From positions 3,236,105 to 3,300,104 of the forward strand of contig OY970283.1 of NCBI GenBank assembly GCA_963715995.1: 64,000 bases of DNA. The letters are read 5' to 3'. Below the pieces are notes generated by a model. The model was not told the origin of the DNA and did no database searches. It saw only the letters and a list, made by a program, of their open reading frames with translations. Position numbers and translations under genes: made by a program. Positions 50,931 through 58,979 of this stretch are shown in pieces (the stretch's first letter is position 1; each line of letters starts with the position of its first letter). The DNA is from DATBDN01 sp963715995 (lineage in GTDB: Bacteria; Actinomycetota; Thermoleophilia; Solirubrobacterales; Thermoleophilaceae).

Positions 50931-52148
50931 TCAGAGCGGGTGCGGCGGCCAGAACGGCTGCTTGAACGAGGCCTGGCGCGCTTCCTCGAGCGCATGCGGC
51001 TCCCACCACACGTTGCCGAGCGGCCCGCGGCCGCACTCGGACTTCCCGTTCTTGCCGTTCGACGACAGGCCCGGGCGGCTGATCCACAACAGGGCGTCCG
51101 CGTAGGACGAGCCCGTCTTCGAGGTCGGCTGTGTGCCGAGCCCGGCGTTCTTCGGGTTGCACACCTTCGACTTCACGCCGACGGCGGGGTTCCAGAAGCG
51201 CTTCGGCAGCGGGCCGTTGGCGTTCTCGGCGGTGTTGACGACGAAGTGCTTGCCGAGCCGCTTCGCGACGACGTTGCCGAAGCGGATCTCGGACCTCGTG
51301 TACTCGAAGTGGGTCGCATTGAGCACGAAGCCGCGGATGTAGCGGACGCCCGCCTTCTTGAGCAGCGAGACAGCCTCGGAAGGCGAGGTCATCCAGTCGG
51401 ACGCGCCAACGTCCATGTACGCGCTGACCCCGGGCATCGCGCCCAGCTTCTGCGCGGCGTAGGTGAGCAGCGCGTAGCGGTTCTTGCGGCCCTGCTTGGT
51501 CAGGCAGCCGGAGCGCTTGCCGGTCAGCGCGAGCGCGTCGGGCTCGATGATGACCGCCGCCTGGCGGTTGACCGGGCTGAAGTCGGAGTCCGGGTAGGGC
51601 GCGCTGTCGCGGTACTTGAAGCGACCGGGGCCGGACCAGGTGCGGCCGAGGCTCTTCACGAACGCGTCGATCCATCGCTTGTAGAGGCCGGTCGGGCTCG
51701 TGGTGTTCCACTCGCCGCCGTTCCAGCCTCGGCACTGGTCGTGGACCATCGCCCGGATCGCGATGATCGGGAAGCTGCCCGCGTATGGATCGTTCGCGCC
51801 CTGGGCCAGCGGCGTGTCGCAGTTGGGACCGCCGAGCTGGGGATCATCCACGCGCGCGAGCCAGCGGTCGACGATCTTCGTCGGGGACGGGCGGATGCTG
51901 TCGCCGGCGAAGTGCTTGACCGTCGGCACCTTCGCGATCTTCCCGAGCAGCGCCGCCTTCGCCGCATCGCGGCCCTGGTAGTAGTGGAACCAGTACCAGG
52001 GCTGGAAAGTCGGGGCGGTAACCTCGGTCGCTGCCTGGCAGTCGATGAACACCTGCTTGCCGGCAAGCGGATTCGCAGCTTGCGCGGCTGGGCACGTAAG
52101 CACCAGGGCGAGAAGCGCTGCCGGTAGTGACGTACGGAGAAGACGCAT
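50931..52148 (-). CDS. secreted GH6-family glycoside hydrolase
   Basis: 405 residues from ATG 52148 with a signal peptide (LLRTSLPAALLALVLTCPAA). The catalytic domain has GH6 blocks: IEPDALALT (catalytic acid region), GRFKYRDSAPYPDSD, FVVNTAENANGP and the C-terminal KSECGRGPLGNVWWEPHALE motif. GH6 includes endoglucanases and cellobiohydrolases. There is no CBM. It is divergent from the PMT-like gene. Confidence 0.85.
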   Translation of the reverse strand: MRLLRTSLPAALLALVLTCPAAQAANPLAGKQVFIDCQAATEVTAPTFQPWYWFHYYQGRDAAKAALLGKIAKVPTVKHFAGDSIRPSPTKIVDRWLARVDDPQLGGPNCDTPLAQGANDPYAGSFPIIAIRAMVHDQCRGWNGGEWNTTSPTGLYKRWIDAFVKSLGRTWSGPGRFKYRDSAPYPDSDFSPVNRQAAVIIEPDALALTGKRSGCLTKQGRKNRYALLTYAAQKLGAMPGVSAYMDVGASDWMTSPSEAVSLLKKAGVRYIRGFVLNATHFEYTRSEIRFGNVVAKRLGKHFVVNTAENANGPLPKRFWNPAVGVKSKVCNPKNAGLGTQPTSKTGSSYADALLWISRPGLSSNGKNGKSECGRGPLGNVWWEPHALEEARQASFKQPFWPPHPL

Positions 52149-53793
52149 CAGTTCGCTAGAGCACATCCCGTCGACCAAGGATTCGGTTGATTCACCCGCG
52201 AGGGTAGCCAGGCTGCCGCGCCGGGGCGGCGCTCCGACGCATGCCCGCAAGGCGGGCGCGCGGGACCGTTTCGATCGCATCGCGGCCACGCGCGCGGCGG
52301 CGATCGCGGGGTTCGGCGCGCTGCTGTGCATCTCGATGCTCTACAAGGCGCGTGGCCTCGGCACCGCGTACTGGATCGACGAGGGACTGTCGGTCGGGAT
52401 CGGGTCGCATCACCTGACCGCAATCCCGGGCCTGCTGCGCCAGGACGGCTCGCCGCCCCTCTACTACATGCTCCTGCACGTATGGATGGGCTGGGTCGGC
52501 ACGTCCGAGTTCGCCACGCAGTCGCTGTCGGCGATCTTCGGGCTGTTGTGCGTGCCGGCCGCGTTCTGGGCCGGCAACGCCATGGCCGGGCGGCGTGTCG
52601 CGTGGGCGGCCGCTGCCATCGCGGCGATCGACCCGTTCCTCACGATCCACGCCTACGAGGCGCGCATGTATGCGCTGCTCATCCTGCTCGGCATCCTGGC
52701 CTCGGGCGCCTTCGTGCTGGCGTTCGTGCAGCACCGCGCGCGCTGGCGGCCCGTGTTCGGCGTGCTGCTCGCGCTCATGCTCTACACGCACAACTGGAGC
52801 CTCTTCTTCGGCGCCGCGTGCGTGGCCGCGTTCGCGTGGCTCTGCACGACGGTCGAGTCCGAGCGCCGCGCGCTGTTGCGCGACGGGGTGATCGGGTTCG
52901 GCGTCACGGTCGTGCTGTACGCGCCGTGGCTGCCGACGCTGGCGTTCCAGGCCAAGCACACGGGCGCGCCGTGGTCCAACCGCCCGCATCTGGACGACCT
53001 CATCTTCGGCACCGGCACCACGATTGGCGGCCGCGGGCCATCGGTCGCGCTGGCGCTCGGCGCGGGCATCGCCATGTCGGCGTTCGCAGCCCGCCGTCAT
53101 CTGCGCGATCTCCGGACAGCCCAGTCGCTGCTCGTGCTGTTCGCGGGCACGGTCGTGTTCGCGTTCATCGCGTCCCAGCTCTCGCCCGCGTGGGCGGCGC
53201 GCTACCTCGCGGTGGCGCTCGGCCCGCTGATGCTGTTCACGGCGGTGGTGCTCTGCAACGCCGAGCGCCTGGGCTTGTGGGCGCTCGCGATCGTGCTTGT
53301 CATCTGCGCGATCCCGCAGCCGGTGCACCTGATCGATCCGAGTGACGAGAAGCCTGTGGCCCAGACGCTCGCTGGCTGGATGCTGCCCGGCGACCTCGTG
53401 ATCTCGACCCATCCCGAACGGGTGCCGATCATGCGCCACTACCTGGGGTCGCAGCTGCGCTACGCCGACCTGTTCGGCCCGGTCAAGGACTCACAGGTGA
53501 TGGACTGGCGTGACGCGCTCGATCGCATGAAGAAGGTGAGCGTGAAGACGACGCTCGAGCCAATGCTCGCGAGCGTGCCGCTGCACGGCCGCCTGATGCT
53601 GGTGCGCCCGATCGTCGACGCGAAGTCGAAGAGCTGGAAGGCGCCATGGACGCACCGCGTCTGGATCTTCTCGAAGCACTGGGCCAACGCCGTCAACCAC
53701 GACCCGCGCTTCAAGACGCTCATGACCGCGCCGAACCCGTGGCTCGGCCTCAAGTTCGGGATTCGCGCCGTGGTCTACGAGCGCGTGCGCTGA
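52045..53793 (+). CDS. PMT/GT39-like membrane glycosyltransferase (start uncertain)
   Basis: A multi-helix membrane protein with the PMT/ArnT-type acidic motif near its N-terminus (ARGLGTAYWIDEGLSVGIGS, the 'DE' of the first loop), then VTSEFATQSLSAIFGLL-type helices and a soluble C-terminal domain ending YERVR. The only in-frame ATG/GTG/TTG before the first helix is at 52045, inside the signal-peptide region of the divergent GH6 gene; a CTG at 52213 is a possible true start. Sugar donor probably polyprenyl-linked. Its stop overlaps the AKR start by one base. Confidence 0.75.
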   Translation: MNTCLPASGFAACAAGHVSTRARSAAGSDVRRRRISSLEHIPSTKDSVDSPARVARLPRRGGAPTHARKAGARDRFDRIAATRAAAIAGFGALLCISMLYKARGLGTAYWIDEGLSVGIGSHHLTAIPGLLRQDGSPPLYYMLLHVWMGWVGTSEFATQSLSAIFGLLCVPAAFWAGNAMAGRRVAWAAAAIAAIDPFLTIHAYEARMYALLILLGILASGAFVLAFVQHRARWRPVFGVLLALMLYTHNWSLFFGAACVAAFAWLCTTVESERRALLRDGVIGFGVTVVLYAPWLPTLAFQAKHTGAPWSNRPHLDDLIFGTGTTIGGRGPSVALALGAGIAMSAFAARRHLRDLRTAQSLLVLFAGTVVFAFIASQLSPAWAARYLAVALGPLMLFTAVVLCNAERLGLWALAIVLVICAIPQPVHLIDPSDEKPVAQTLAGWMLPGDLVISTHPERVPIMRHYLGSQLRYADLFGPVKDSQVMDWRDALDRMKKVSVKTTLEPMLASVPLHGRLMLVRPIVDAKSKSWKAPWTHRVWIFSKHWANAVNHDPRFKTLMTAPNPWLGLKFGIRAVVYERVR

Positions 53794-54716
53794 TGGAGAC
53801 TCGCCGGCTGGGCGACTCGCCCGTGGAGGTCTCGGTCGTCGGCCTCGGCTGCAACCAGTTCGGGCGCAAGCTCGACCTCGACGGCACGCGCGCTGTCATC
53901 AACGCCGCCATCGAGGCCGGCATCACACACATGGACACCGCCGACATCTACGGCGGCGCCGGGCGCAGCGAGGAGCTGATGGGCCAGGCGCTGGCCGGGA
54001 AGCGCGACCAGATCGTGCTCGCCACGAAGTTCGGCATGGACATGGGCGACGGCGAGACCGCGCGCGGGCGGCCCGAGTACGTGCGCCGGGCGGTGGAGGG
54101 ATCGTTGCGACGTCTAGGCACTGACGTGATCGACTTCTACTGGCTGCACTACCCCGACCCGGACACGCCGATCGCCGAGACGCTCGGCGCGCTCCACGAG
54201 CTCGTCGAGGCCGGCACCGTGCGCGGCATCGGCTGCTCGAATTTCGGCGCCGCGCAGATCGAGGAGGCCGACCATGTCGCCCGCGAGAACGGGCTCACGC
54301 GCTTCGCGGCGGTGCAGAACGAGTACTCGCTGCTCGAACGCGGGATCGAGCGCGACATCATCCCCGTCTGCGAGCGGCTCGGGCTGAGCGTGGTTCCCTA
54401 CTTCCCGCTCGCACGTGGGCTGCTCACCGGCAAGTACCGGCGCGGTGAGGCGGCTCCTGAAGGCAGCCGCCTGGCTGGCCGCGAGGTTGCAAGCGACGAG
54501 CAGTTCGACGCAATCGAAGCGCTGGAGCAGTTCGCGAGCGAACGTGGCGTGTCACTTGCCGAGGTCGCCATCGGCGGACTTGCCGCGCAGCCGTGCGTGG
54601 CGTCGGTGATCGCCGGCGCAACCACAGCCGATCAGGTTCGCTCGAACGCGGCCGCCGCGCAGTGGAAGCCGAGCGACGAGGACATCGCCGAGCTGAATAG
54701 GCTCACGGCCGCCTGA
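53793..54716 (+). CDS. aldo/keto reductase
   Basis: 307 residues: catalytic tetrad Asp and Tyr in DTADIYGGAG, Lys in LATKFGMD, His in FYWLHYPDP; NADPH-binding C-terminus (SVIAGATTADQVRSNAAAAQ). The start overlaps the preceding stop (TGATG), so it is co-translated with the glycosyltransferase. Substrate unknown. Confidence 0.9.
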   Translation: METRRLGDSPVEVSVVGLGCNQFGRKLDLDGTRAVINAAIEAGITHMDTADIYGGAGRSEELMGQALAGKRDQIVLATKFGMDMGDGETARGRPEYVRRAVEGSLRRLGTDVIDFYWLHYPDPDTPIAETLGALHELVEAGTVRGIGCSNFGAAQIEEADHVARENGLTRFAAVQNEYSLLERGIERDIIPVCERLGLSVVPYFPLARGLLTGKYRRGEAAPEGSRLAGREVASDEQFDAIEALEQFASERGVSLAEVAIGGLAAQPCVASVIAGATTADQVRSNAAAAQWKPSDEDIAELNRLTAA

Positions 54717-54835
54717 TCGCGTCGGCGCGCAACGTGCTGACACCGCGTCACGACGACACGAAACCATGTTGACGTCATGTTGAAAAAGTGTCCCCCCTGT
54801 GGGGCAACGGCTGTTACGATCGCGCCGAGGGATTG

Positions 54836-55738
54836 GTGGCAACTGCGCTGCCCCGGGGCTTGCAGGGACGCACGCCGGGATATGGGCACGAACGTGTCGA
54901 CGGAACGTCTCGTCTAACCCAGCTTCGGGAAGCTCTCGGACGGCTGCGGTCGGTGGTCGACGTCCACGAGCTGAGCGACCGCGCCGTGCGCGAGCTCTGC
55001 GAGACGGTCGGCTTCGATCGCGCGGTCCTGTTCGCGGTCGAGAACGAGGAACTGGTGGCTGAGGCGGCATGGTTCACCGGCGATCTCGACTGGGCCGACG
55101 AGTTCGTCAAGCTCGCACGTCGTCCCGAGGTCCGTCCGCGCCTGGACCACATGCTGCTGGAGTCCGAGGTCGTGCGCCGGCGGCGCCCGATGCTCGTGCT
55201 CGACCCCGAGAACGACGTGCGCACCTACAAGCCGCTCGTGCGCGCATCGCAGACGCAGGCGTACATAGCCGCCCCCGTGATGCCGGGCGGGCACGTCATC
55301 GCGATGCTGCACGTGGATCGCTACATGACGGGCGAGGCGCTCGGCGACGAGGACGTCGAGCTGGTCTGGACCTTCGCCGAGGGCTTCGGCTACGCCTACG
55401 AGCGAATGCGCCTGCTGTCGCGGTTGCGCCGCCACGCCGCCGAGCTCGCACAGGTCGGAGGCATGCCGGTGATGTCCCCGCAGGTGCCGTCGCCTCCGCC
55501 GCAGCGGATGATCGAGACGAGGGTCATCGTCGACAACGCCGAGACGCCGCTGACCGCGCGCGAGCGCGAGGTCATCGAGCTGGTCAGCTCGGGGGCGACC
55601 AACCAGGAGATTGCGAACACGCTGGTCATCTCCGAGAGCACGGTCAAGTCACACGTGAAGCACATACTGCGCAAGCTCGGGGCAGCGAACCGCGCCGAGG
55701 CGGTATCGCGGCACCTGGGCATGGCCGACGAGGGGTAG
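54836..55738 (+). CDS. GAF-LuxR transcriptional regulator
   Basis: About 300 residues from GTG 54836 (an alternative GTG at 54788 would add 16). GAF-like domain at about 30-190 (SDRAVRELCETVGFDRAVLF, YIAAPVMPGGHVIAMLHVDR), then a C-terminal LuxR-type HTH (LTAREREVIELVSSGATNQE, ISESTVKSHVKHILRKLGAA). An extended -10 motif (TGTTACGAT) lies just upstream of the chosen start. A regulator that responds to a bound small molecule. Confidence 0.8.
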   Translation: MATALPRGLQGRTPGYGHERVDGTSRLTQLREALGRLRSVVDVHELSDRAVRELCETVGFDRAVLFAVENEELVAEAAWFTGDLDWADEFVKLARRPEVRPRLDHMLLESEVVRRRRPMLVLDPENDVRTYKPLVRASQTQAYIAAPVMPGGHVIAMLHVDRYMTGEALGDEDVELVWTFAEGFGYAYERMRLLSRLRRHAAELAQVGGMPVMSPQVPSPPPQRMIETRVIVDNAETPLTAREREVIELVSSGATNQEIANTLVISESTVKSHVKHILRKLGAANRAEAVSRHLGMADEG

Positions 55739-55773
55739 CTCGCCCGGCCTGCGTCGTGACGTCAGCGCGGAGG

Positions 55774-55900
55774 GCTCGTGCGGCGTGGTTTTTTTGGTGG
55801 GCTCAGGTGGCGTGGTTTTTTTGGGGAGGGCTCGAGCGGCGTGGTCTTTGACGAGAGCTCGAGCGGCGTGGTTTTTGACGAGGGCTCAAGCGGCGTGGTT
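55774..55900. repeat. five imperfect 27-bp tandem repeats, core GCGGCGTGGT
   Basis: (G/A)GCTC..G(C/T)GGCGTGGT then a T run recurs at 55780, 55807, 55836, 55863 and 55890. Spacing is 27, 29, 27 and 27. Copies 3-5 share TTTGACGAG. The period is a multiple of three, so one frame reads SSGVVFDE repeatedly. Confidence 0.75.
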
Positions 55901-55901
55901 C

Positions 55902-55948
55902 GCGAGCACCGACCCTCCGTTGGGCAACTAAGAGGGATCGGTGCTCGC
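55902..55948. repeat. hairpin, GCGAGCACCGA / TCGGTGCTCGC arms
   Basis: Perfect 11-bp arms (55902-55912 and 55938-55948) with an additional CCCTC/GAGGG pair inside (55913-55917, 55932-55936). A likely bidirectional terminator or cruciform between the two convergent genes. Confidence 0.6.
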
Positions 55949-56031
55949 TCGCGAGGCCGCTCTTGGTCTCGCTGTGATCAGTTGTGATCGCGGGGCGGAC
56001 CTGAGTGACCACAGCGGCTCGGTTTTCGGGA

Positions 56032-56076
56032 GCAACCGTCAATTGGTGTCGCATAGCGACAGTTATTGACGGTTGC
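56032..56076. repeat. nested inverted repeat (cruciform)
   Basis: GCAACCGTCAA (56032-56042) and TTGACGGTTGC (56066-56076) are exact complements, and inside them TGTCGC (56047-56052) pairs with GCGACA (56056-56061) around ATA. A two-level hairpin, too elaborate for a simple terminator. Confidence 0.65.
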
Positions 56077-56176
56077 GGCACGTTCGAGGGGCGAAGCGGC
56101 TGGCGTGAGAACGCCCCCGCCACTCCAGCCACCCCTTGGCCGAGGCAGTTTCCAAACCGCGGCGCAAGAGCAGGCG

Positions 56177-56227
56177 GGCGGCAGAGCGCGGCCGGCGGCA
56201 GAGCGCGGCCGGCGGCAGAGCGCGGCG
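56177..56227. repeat. 17-bp tandem repeat (GGCGGCAGAGCGCGGCC), three units
   Basis: Two perfect units (56177-56193, 56194-56210) and a third with the last two bases changed (56211-56227). It ends about 28 bases before the S8 protease stop. Confidence 0.7.
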
Positions 56228-56254
56228 GGCGGAGAGCGACGGCGGCCGCTCGCC

Positions 56255-57553
56255 CTACCGCCGCAGCGCCAACGTGTACCCCGCCCCCTCCGGCGGGCTC
56301 GACTTCAGCGTCACGCCCACGTAGTACGTACCGGCCTTCACGATCCGAAGCGCAAACCCCTTGCCGCGCTTCGCCGCCAGCTTCTTCGACCCGAACGACA
56401 GGTTGAGGCGCGTCCCCGACGGCGCCTTCAACCCCACCCGTAGCTTGTCGCCCTTCTTCAGCCGCAACCGGTAAACGTCGACCGGGTCCTGATGCGGCGC
56501 TATCCGCGCGCGCAGCGTGACCGAGCGCTTCGGTGCCGTCAGCACCGCCGGCTGGATCTTCGCCCAGGCGATCGTGTCGTTGACCTCGGGCTGGTCGGGT
56601 GTCGGCACTGGTGCCTTCAGCACGTCGGCCACGTTCAGCACTCCGAAGCCGAACGCGTCGCTCCAGAGCGGCGCCGGCGAGCGCGGCCCGTGCAGGCGGA
56701 GCATGTCGGTGATCTGCCCGACATCGAGATCGGGGTGCGCCTGGATCAGAAGCGCCACGGCACCGGAGACGACCGCGGTCGAGAACGACGTGCCGGTGAC
56801 ACTCGCGTAGCCGCTCGAGCAGAGCACGCTCGGCGCGGCGGTGACGATGTCCGACCCTGGCGCGACCAGGTCGAGGCCGCTGCCCGTGTTGGAGTACGAC
56901 GCCGCGCCGCCGGTCTGGTCGGTCGCCCCTACCGCGATCACGTGCGCGAAGCCGGCGGGAACGTCCAGGCGGCCGGTGCCCTCGTTGCCACTCGCAGCCA
57001 CGATCGGTACGCCGAGGCTGACCGCCGCATCGATCGCCTGCTGGATCGTGCGCCGCACGTCGGCCTCGACGTCGGGCGGACCGGCGGCGCTCACGTTGAT
57101 CACGCCCGCGTGAGCGTTCACCGCCCGCTCCAGCCCCGCGACGAAGTCCTCGGCCGTGGAGTTGCCGGCGTCGTCGAAGATCTTGATCGGGATCACCGGC
57201 GACGTGGGCGAGACGCCGCGCACACCGCCAGGCGCGCCCGCGGCGATCGCGGCGGCCGCCGTGCCATGGCCGTCGATGTCGTTCGTGTTCGCGTCCCCGG
57301 TGGCCGTGTCGTAGCCCGGCCTGATCCGACCTTGAAGCTCGGGCACGCTCGCGATCCCGGTGTCGAGCACCGCGATCGGCGGCGTGGACGCCGGCACCGT
57401 GACGCCGTCGGCGTGCGTGGCTGCGATCTCGTAGCCCGCAGGGTCAGCCGGCTTGGAGGTGCAATCGACGCTGATCGCAAGCGCACCCGGAGCGGTGCCC
57501 GCCAGGGACACCAAAGCGGCGGCGACGGCGACGCAAAAAGGGCGGCGGATCAC
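56255..57553 (-). CDS. secreted S8 (subtilisin-like) serine protease 1
   Basis: 432 residues from GTG 57553 (with GGGAGGG 8 bases upstream; the longer open frame is unlikely). Signal peptide (VAVAAALVSLAGTAPGALA), then the catalytic domain: Asp in IAVLDTGIA, His in DGHGTAAAA, Asn-type loop ASGNEGTG, Ser in TGTSFSTAVVSG. The C-terminal 130 residues are a beta module (DPVDVYRLRLKKGDKLRVGL) ending YTLALRR. It is divergent from the secreted protein at 57634. Confidence 0.9.
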   Translation of the reverse strand: MIRRPFCVAVAAALVSLAGTAPGALAISVDCTSKPADPAGYEIAATHADGVTVPASTPPIAVLDTGIASVPELQGRIRPGYDTATGDANTNDIDGHGTAAAAIAAGAPGGVRGVSPTSPVIPIKIFDDAGNSTAEDFVAGLERAVNAHAGVINVSAAGPPDVEADVRRTIQQAIDAAVSLGVPIVAASGNEGTGRLDVPAGFAHVIAVGATDQTGGAASYSNTGSGLDLVAPGSDIVTAAPSVLCSSGYASVTGTSFSTAVVSGAVALLIQAHPDLDVGQITDMLRLHGPRSPAPLWSDAFGFGVLNVADVLKAPVPTPDQPEVNDTIAWAKIQPAVLTAPKRSVTLRARIAPHQDPVDVYRLRLKKGDKLRVGLKAPSGTRLNLSFGSKKLAAKRGKGFALRIVKAGTYYVGVTLKSSPPEGAGYTLALRR

Positions 57554-57633
57554 GCTCACAACCCTCCCTGCTCGACTGTTATTTCGCAAGCGCGGGTGTT
57601 GCGAACAACGCGGCGTCAACATAGGGTTGGGAG

Positions 57634-58977
57634 GTGCAGCAACCGCGCGCGCGCTGGCCCGCGCGACGCAGCCTGATCGGGCTCGTCGCGATACTCGCCT
57701 GCTTCGCCATGCCCGCGATCGCGCGGGCGGATTCGGTGTCGATCAAGGTCGAGGGCGCGGCGGGGACGCTCGTTCAGCGAACCACCGTCACGCTGCCCGG
57801 AACGCCTGTGGCGCCCGCGGGCGCGCCTGTGGGAGAGACGTGCGCGGGGAACACCGTCGCGGCCGCCGTGAACGTGGCCACCGGCGGCGACTGGGATGGG
57901 ACCTGGGACGGCTCCAACTGGTCGATCGAGCGCGTGAGGACCGGCGTCGCGAAGGTGAGCGACGACCGCAAGTGGCTCGTGCTGGTGAACGACGTGCTGG
58001 TCAACGACTCGCCTTGCCAGGCGGTGCTGAACGATGGCAACACGGTGATGCTCTATCCCGCCTGTCTGAACGGCGCGACCTCGAGCTGCTTCCAGACCGG
58101 CCCGCTCGAGCTGGTGGCGCCGAGCATCTCCGGGCAGGGCAACCCGATCAACGTGCGCGTCTGGGAGATCAACATGACGCTCGACAGCCAGGGCATCGGC
58201 AGCTCCGCGCGCTCGGCGTCGCCAGGGGCGAGCGTGGTCGGCCCCGACAACTCCGCGACCACCGAGTCCAACACGCTTCAACCAGGGCACGCCGTGCTCA
58301 CGATCGGGGAAAAGGGCCCCGCGGTCATCTCCGCAGCCAAGACGACGCACGTGCCCGACCGCTCCGACATCTGCGTGACCGACGGCGCCGACGGCTACTG
58401 CGGAACGACGCAGGCGCCGCCGGTTCCGTTCGACCCCTACGCCTTCTGCCAGACGACCGGAAACGACGGCTACTGCAACAGCCCCGACGAGATCGCGCCG
58501 GTCGGCCACATCACCGCGCCGCTCCAGGCCAAGGCCTTCAGCAAGGGCGCCGGGCCGACAAAGCTCACGGGCACCGTCGACTTCGATCCATCGCTGACCG
58601 ACCACGTGAACGTCCGCCTGATGCGCACGACGAAGATCACGGTCAAGAAGGTGACGAAGCGCAAGGTCACCGTCACGCGCAGGATCCACGGCAAGAAGGT
58701 GCGCAGGCGCGTGACCCGTCGCAAGGTCCACAAGGTCAAGCGGACCGCGTGTTATTACTGGAGCGACAAGAGCTCGCTGTTCAAGCGGCTCAAGAAATGC
58801 GACCCGGCGACGGCGCCGGTGTTCAAGGCGACCGGTGCCGAGATCTGGTCCTACGACTTCCTCTCGGCACTGCCGGCAGGCTCCTACACGCTCGACGCAC
58901 AAGCGGTCGACGGCGCCGGCAACTCGGACTCCGTGCCCGAGCTCGGCCGCAACCGCGTGACGTTCAAGGTCTCGTAG
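57634..58977 (+). CDS. secreted DUF4430-like protein with basic repeat module
   Basis: 447 residues, GTG start, signal peptide (LIGLVAILACFAMPAIARA). The N-terminus SVSIKVEGAAGTLVQRTTVT then DGSNWSIERVRTGV resembles DUF4430-type secreted domains. In the C-terminal part (about 310-380) is a Lys/Arg-rich stretch (TKITVKKVTKRKVTVTRRIH, VRRRVTRRKVHKVK) before a final beta domain. Not otherwise recognised. It runs into the convergent S8 protease 2 gene with a 2-base gap. Confidence 0.6.
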   Translation: MQQPRARWPARRSLIGLVAILACFAMPAIARADSVSIKVEGAAGTLVQRTTVTLPGTPVAPAGAPVGETCAGNTVAAAVNVATGGDWDGTWDGSNWSIERVRTGVAKVSDDRKWLVLVNDVLVNDSPCQAVLNDGNTVMLYPACLNGATSSCFQTGPLELVAPSISGQGNPINVRVWEINMTLDSQGIGSSARSASPGASVVGPDNSATTESNTLQPGHAVLTIGEKGPAVISAAKTTHVPDRSDICVTDGADGYCGTTQAPPVPFDPYAFCQTTGNDGYCNSPDEIAPVGHITAPLQAKAFSKGAGPTKLTGTVDFDPSLTDHVNVRLMRTTKITVKKVTKRKVTVTRRIHGKKVRRRVTRRKVHKVKRTACYYWSDKSSLFKRLKKCDPATAPVFKATGAEIWSYDFLSALPAGSYTLDAQAVDGAGNSDSVPELGRNRVTFKVS

Positions 58978-58979
58978 TC

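Larger units (their letters stand above)
55739..56254. other. intergenic region rich in repeats and cruciforms
   Basis: About 500 bp between the LuxR gene and the convergent S8 protease gene. It holds five 27-bp repeats, an 11-bp-arm hairpin, a second, nested hairpin and a 17-bp tandem repeat. A 69-residue open frame (starting 55778) follows the 27-bp repeats in frame, but I see no gene product I can support. Confidence 0.6.

Noticed and set aside
55774..56227. CRISPR array
   Set aside because: The repeats are tandem or nearly so (27 and 17 bp), with no constant-length unique spacers, and there are no cas genes.
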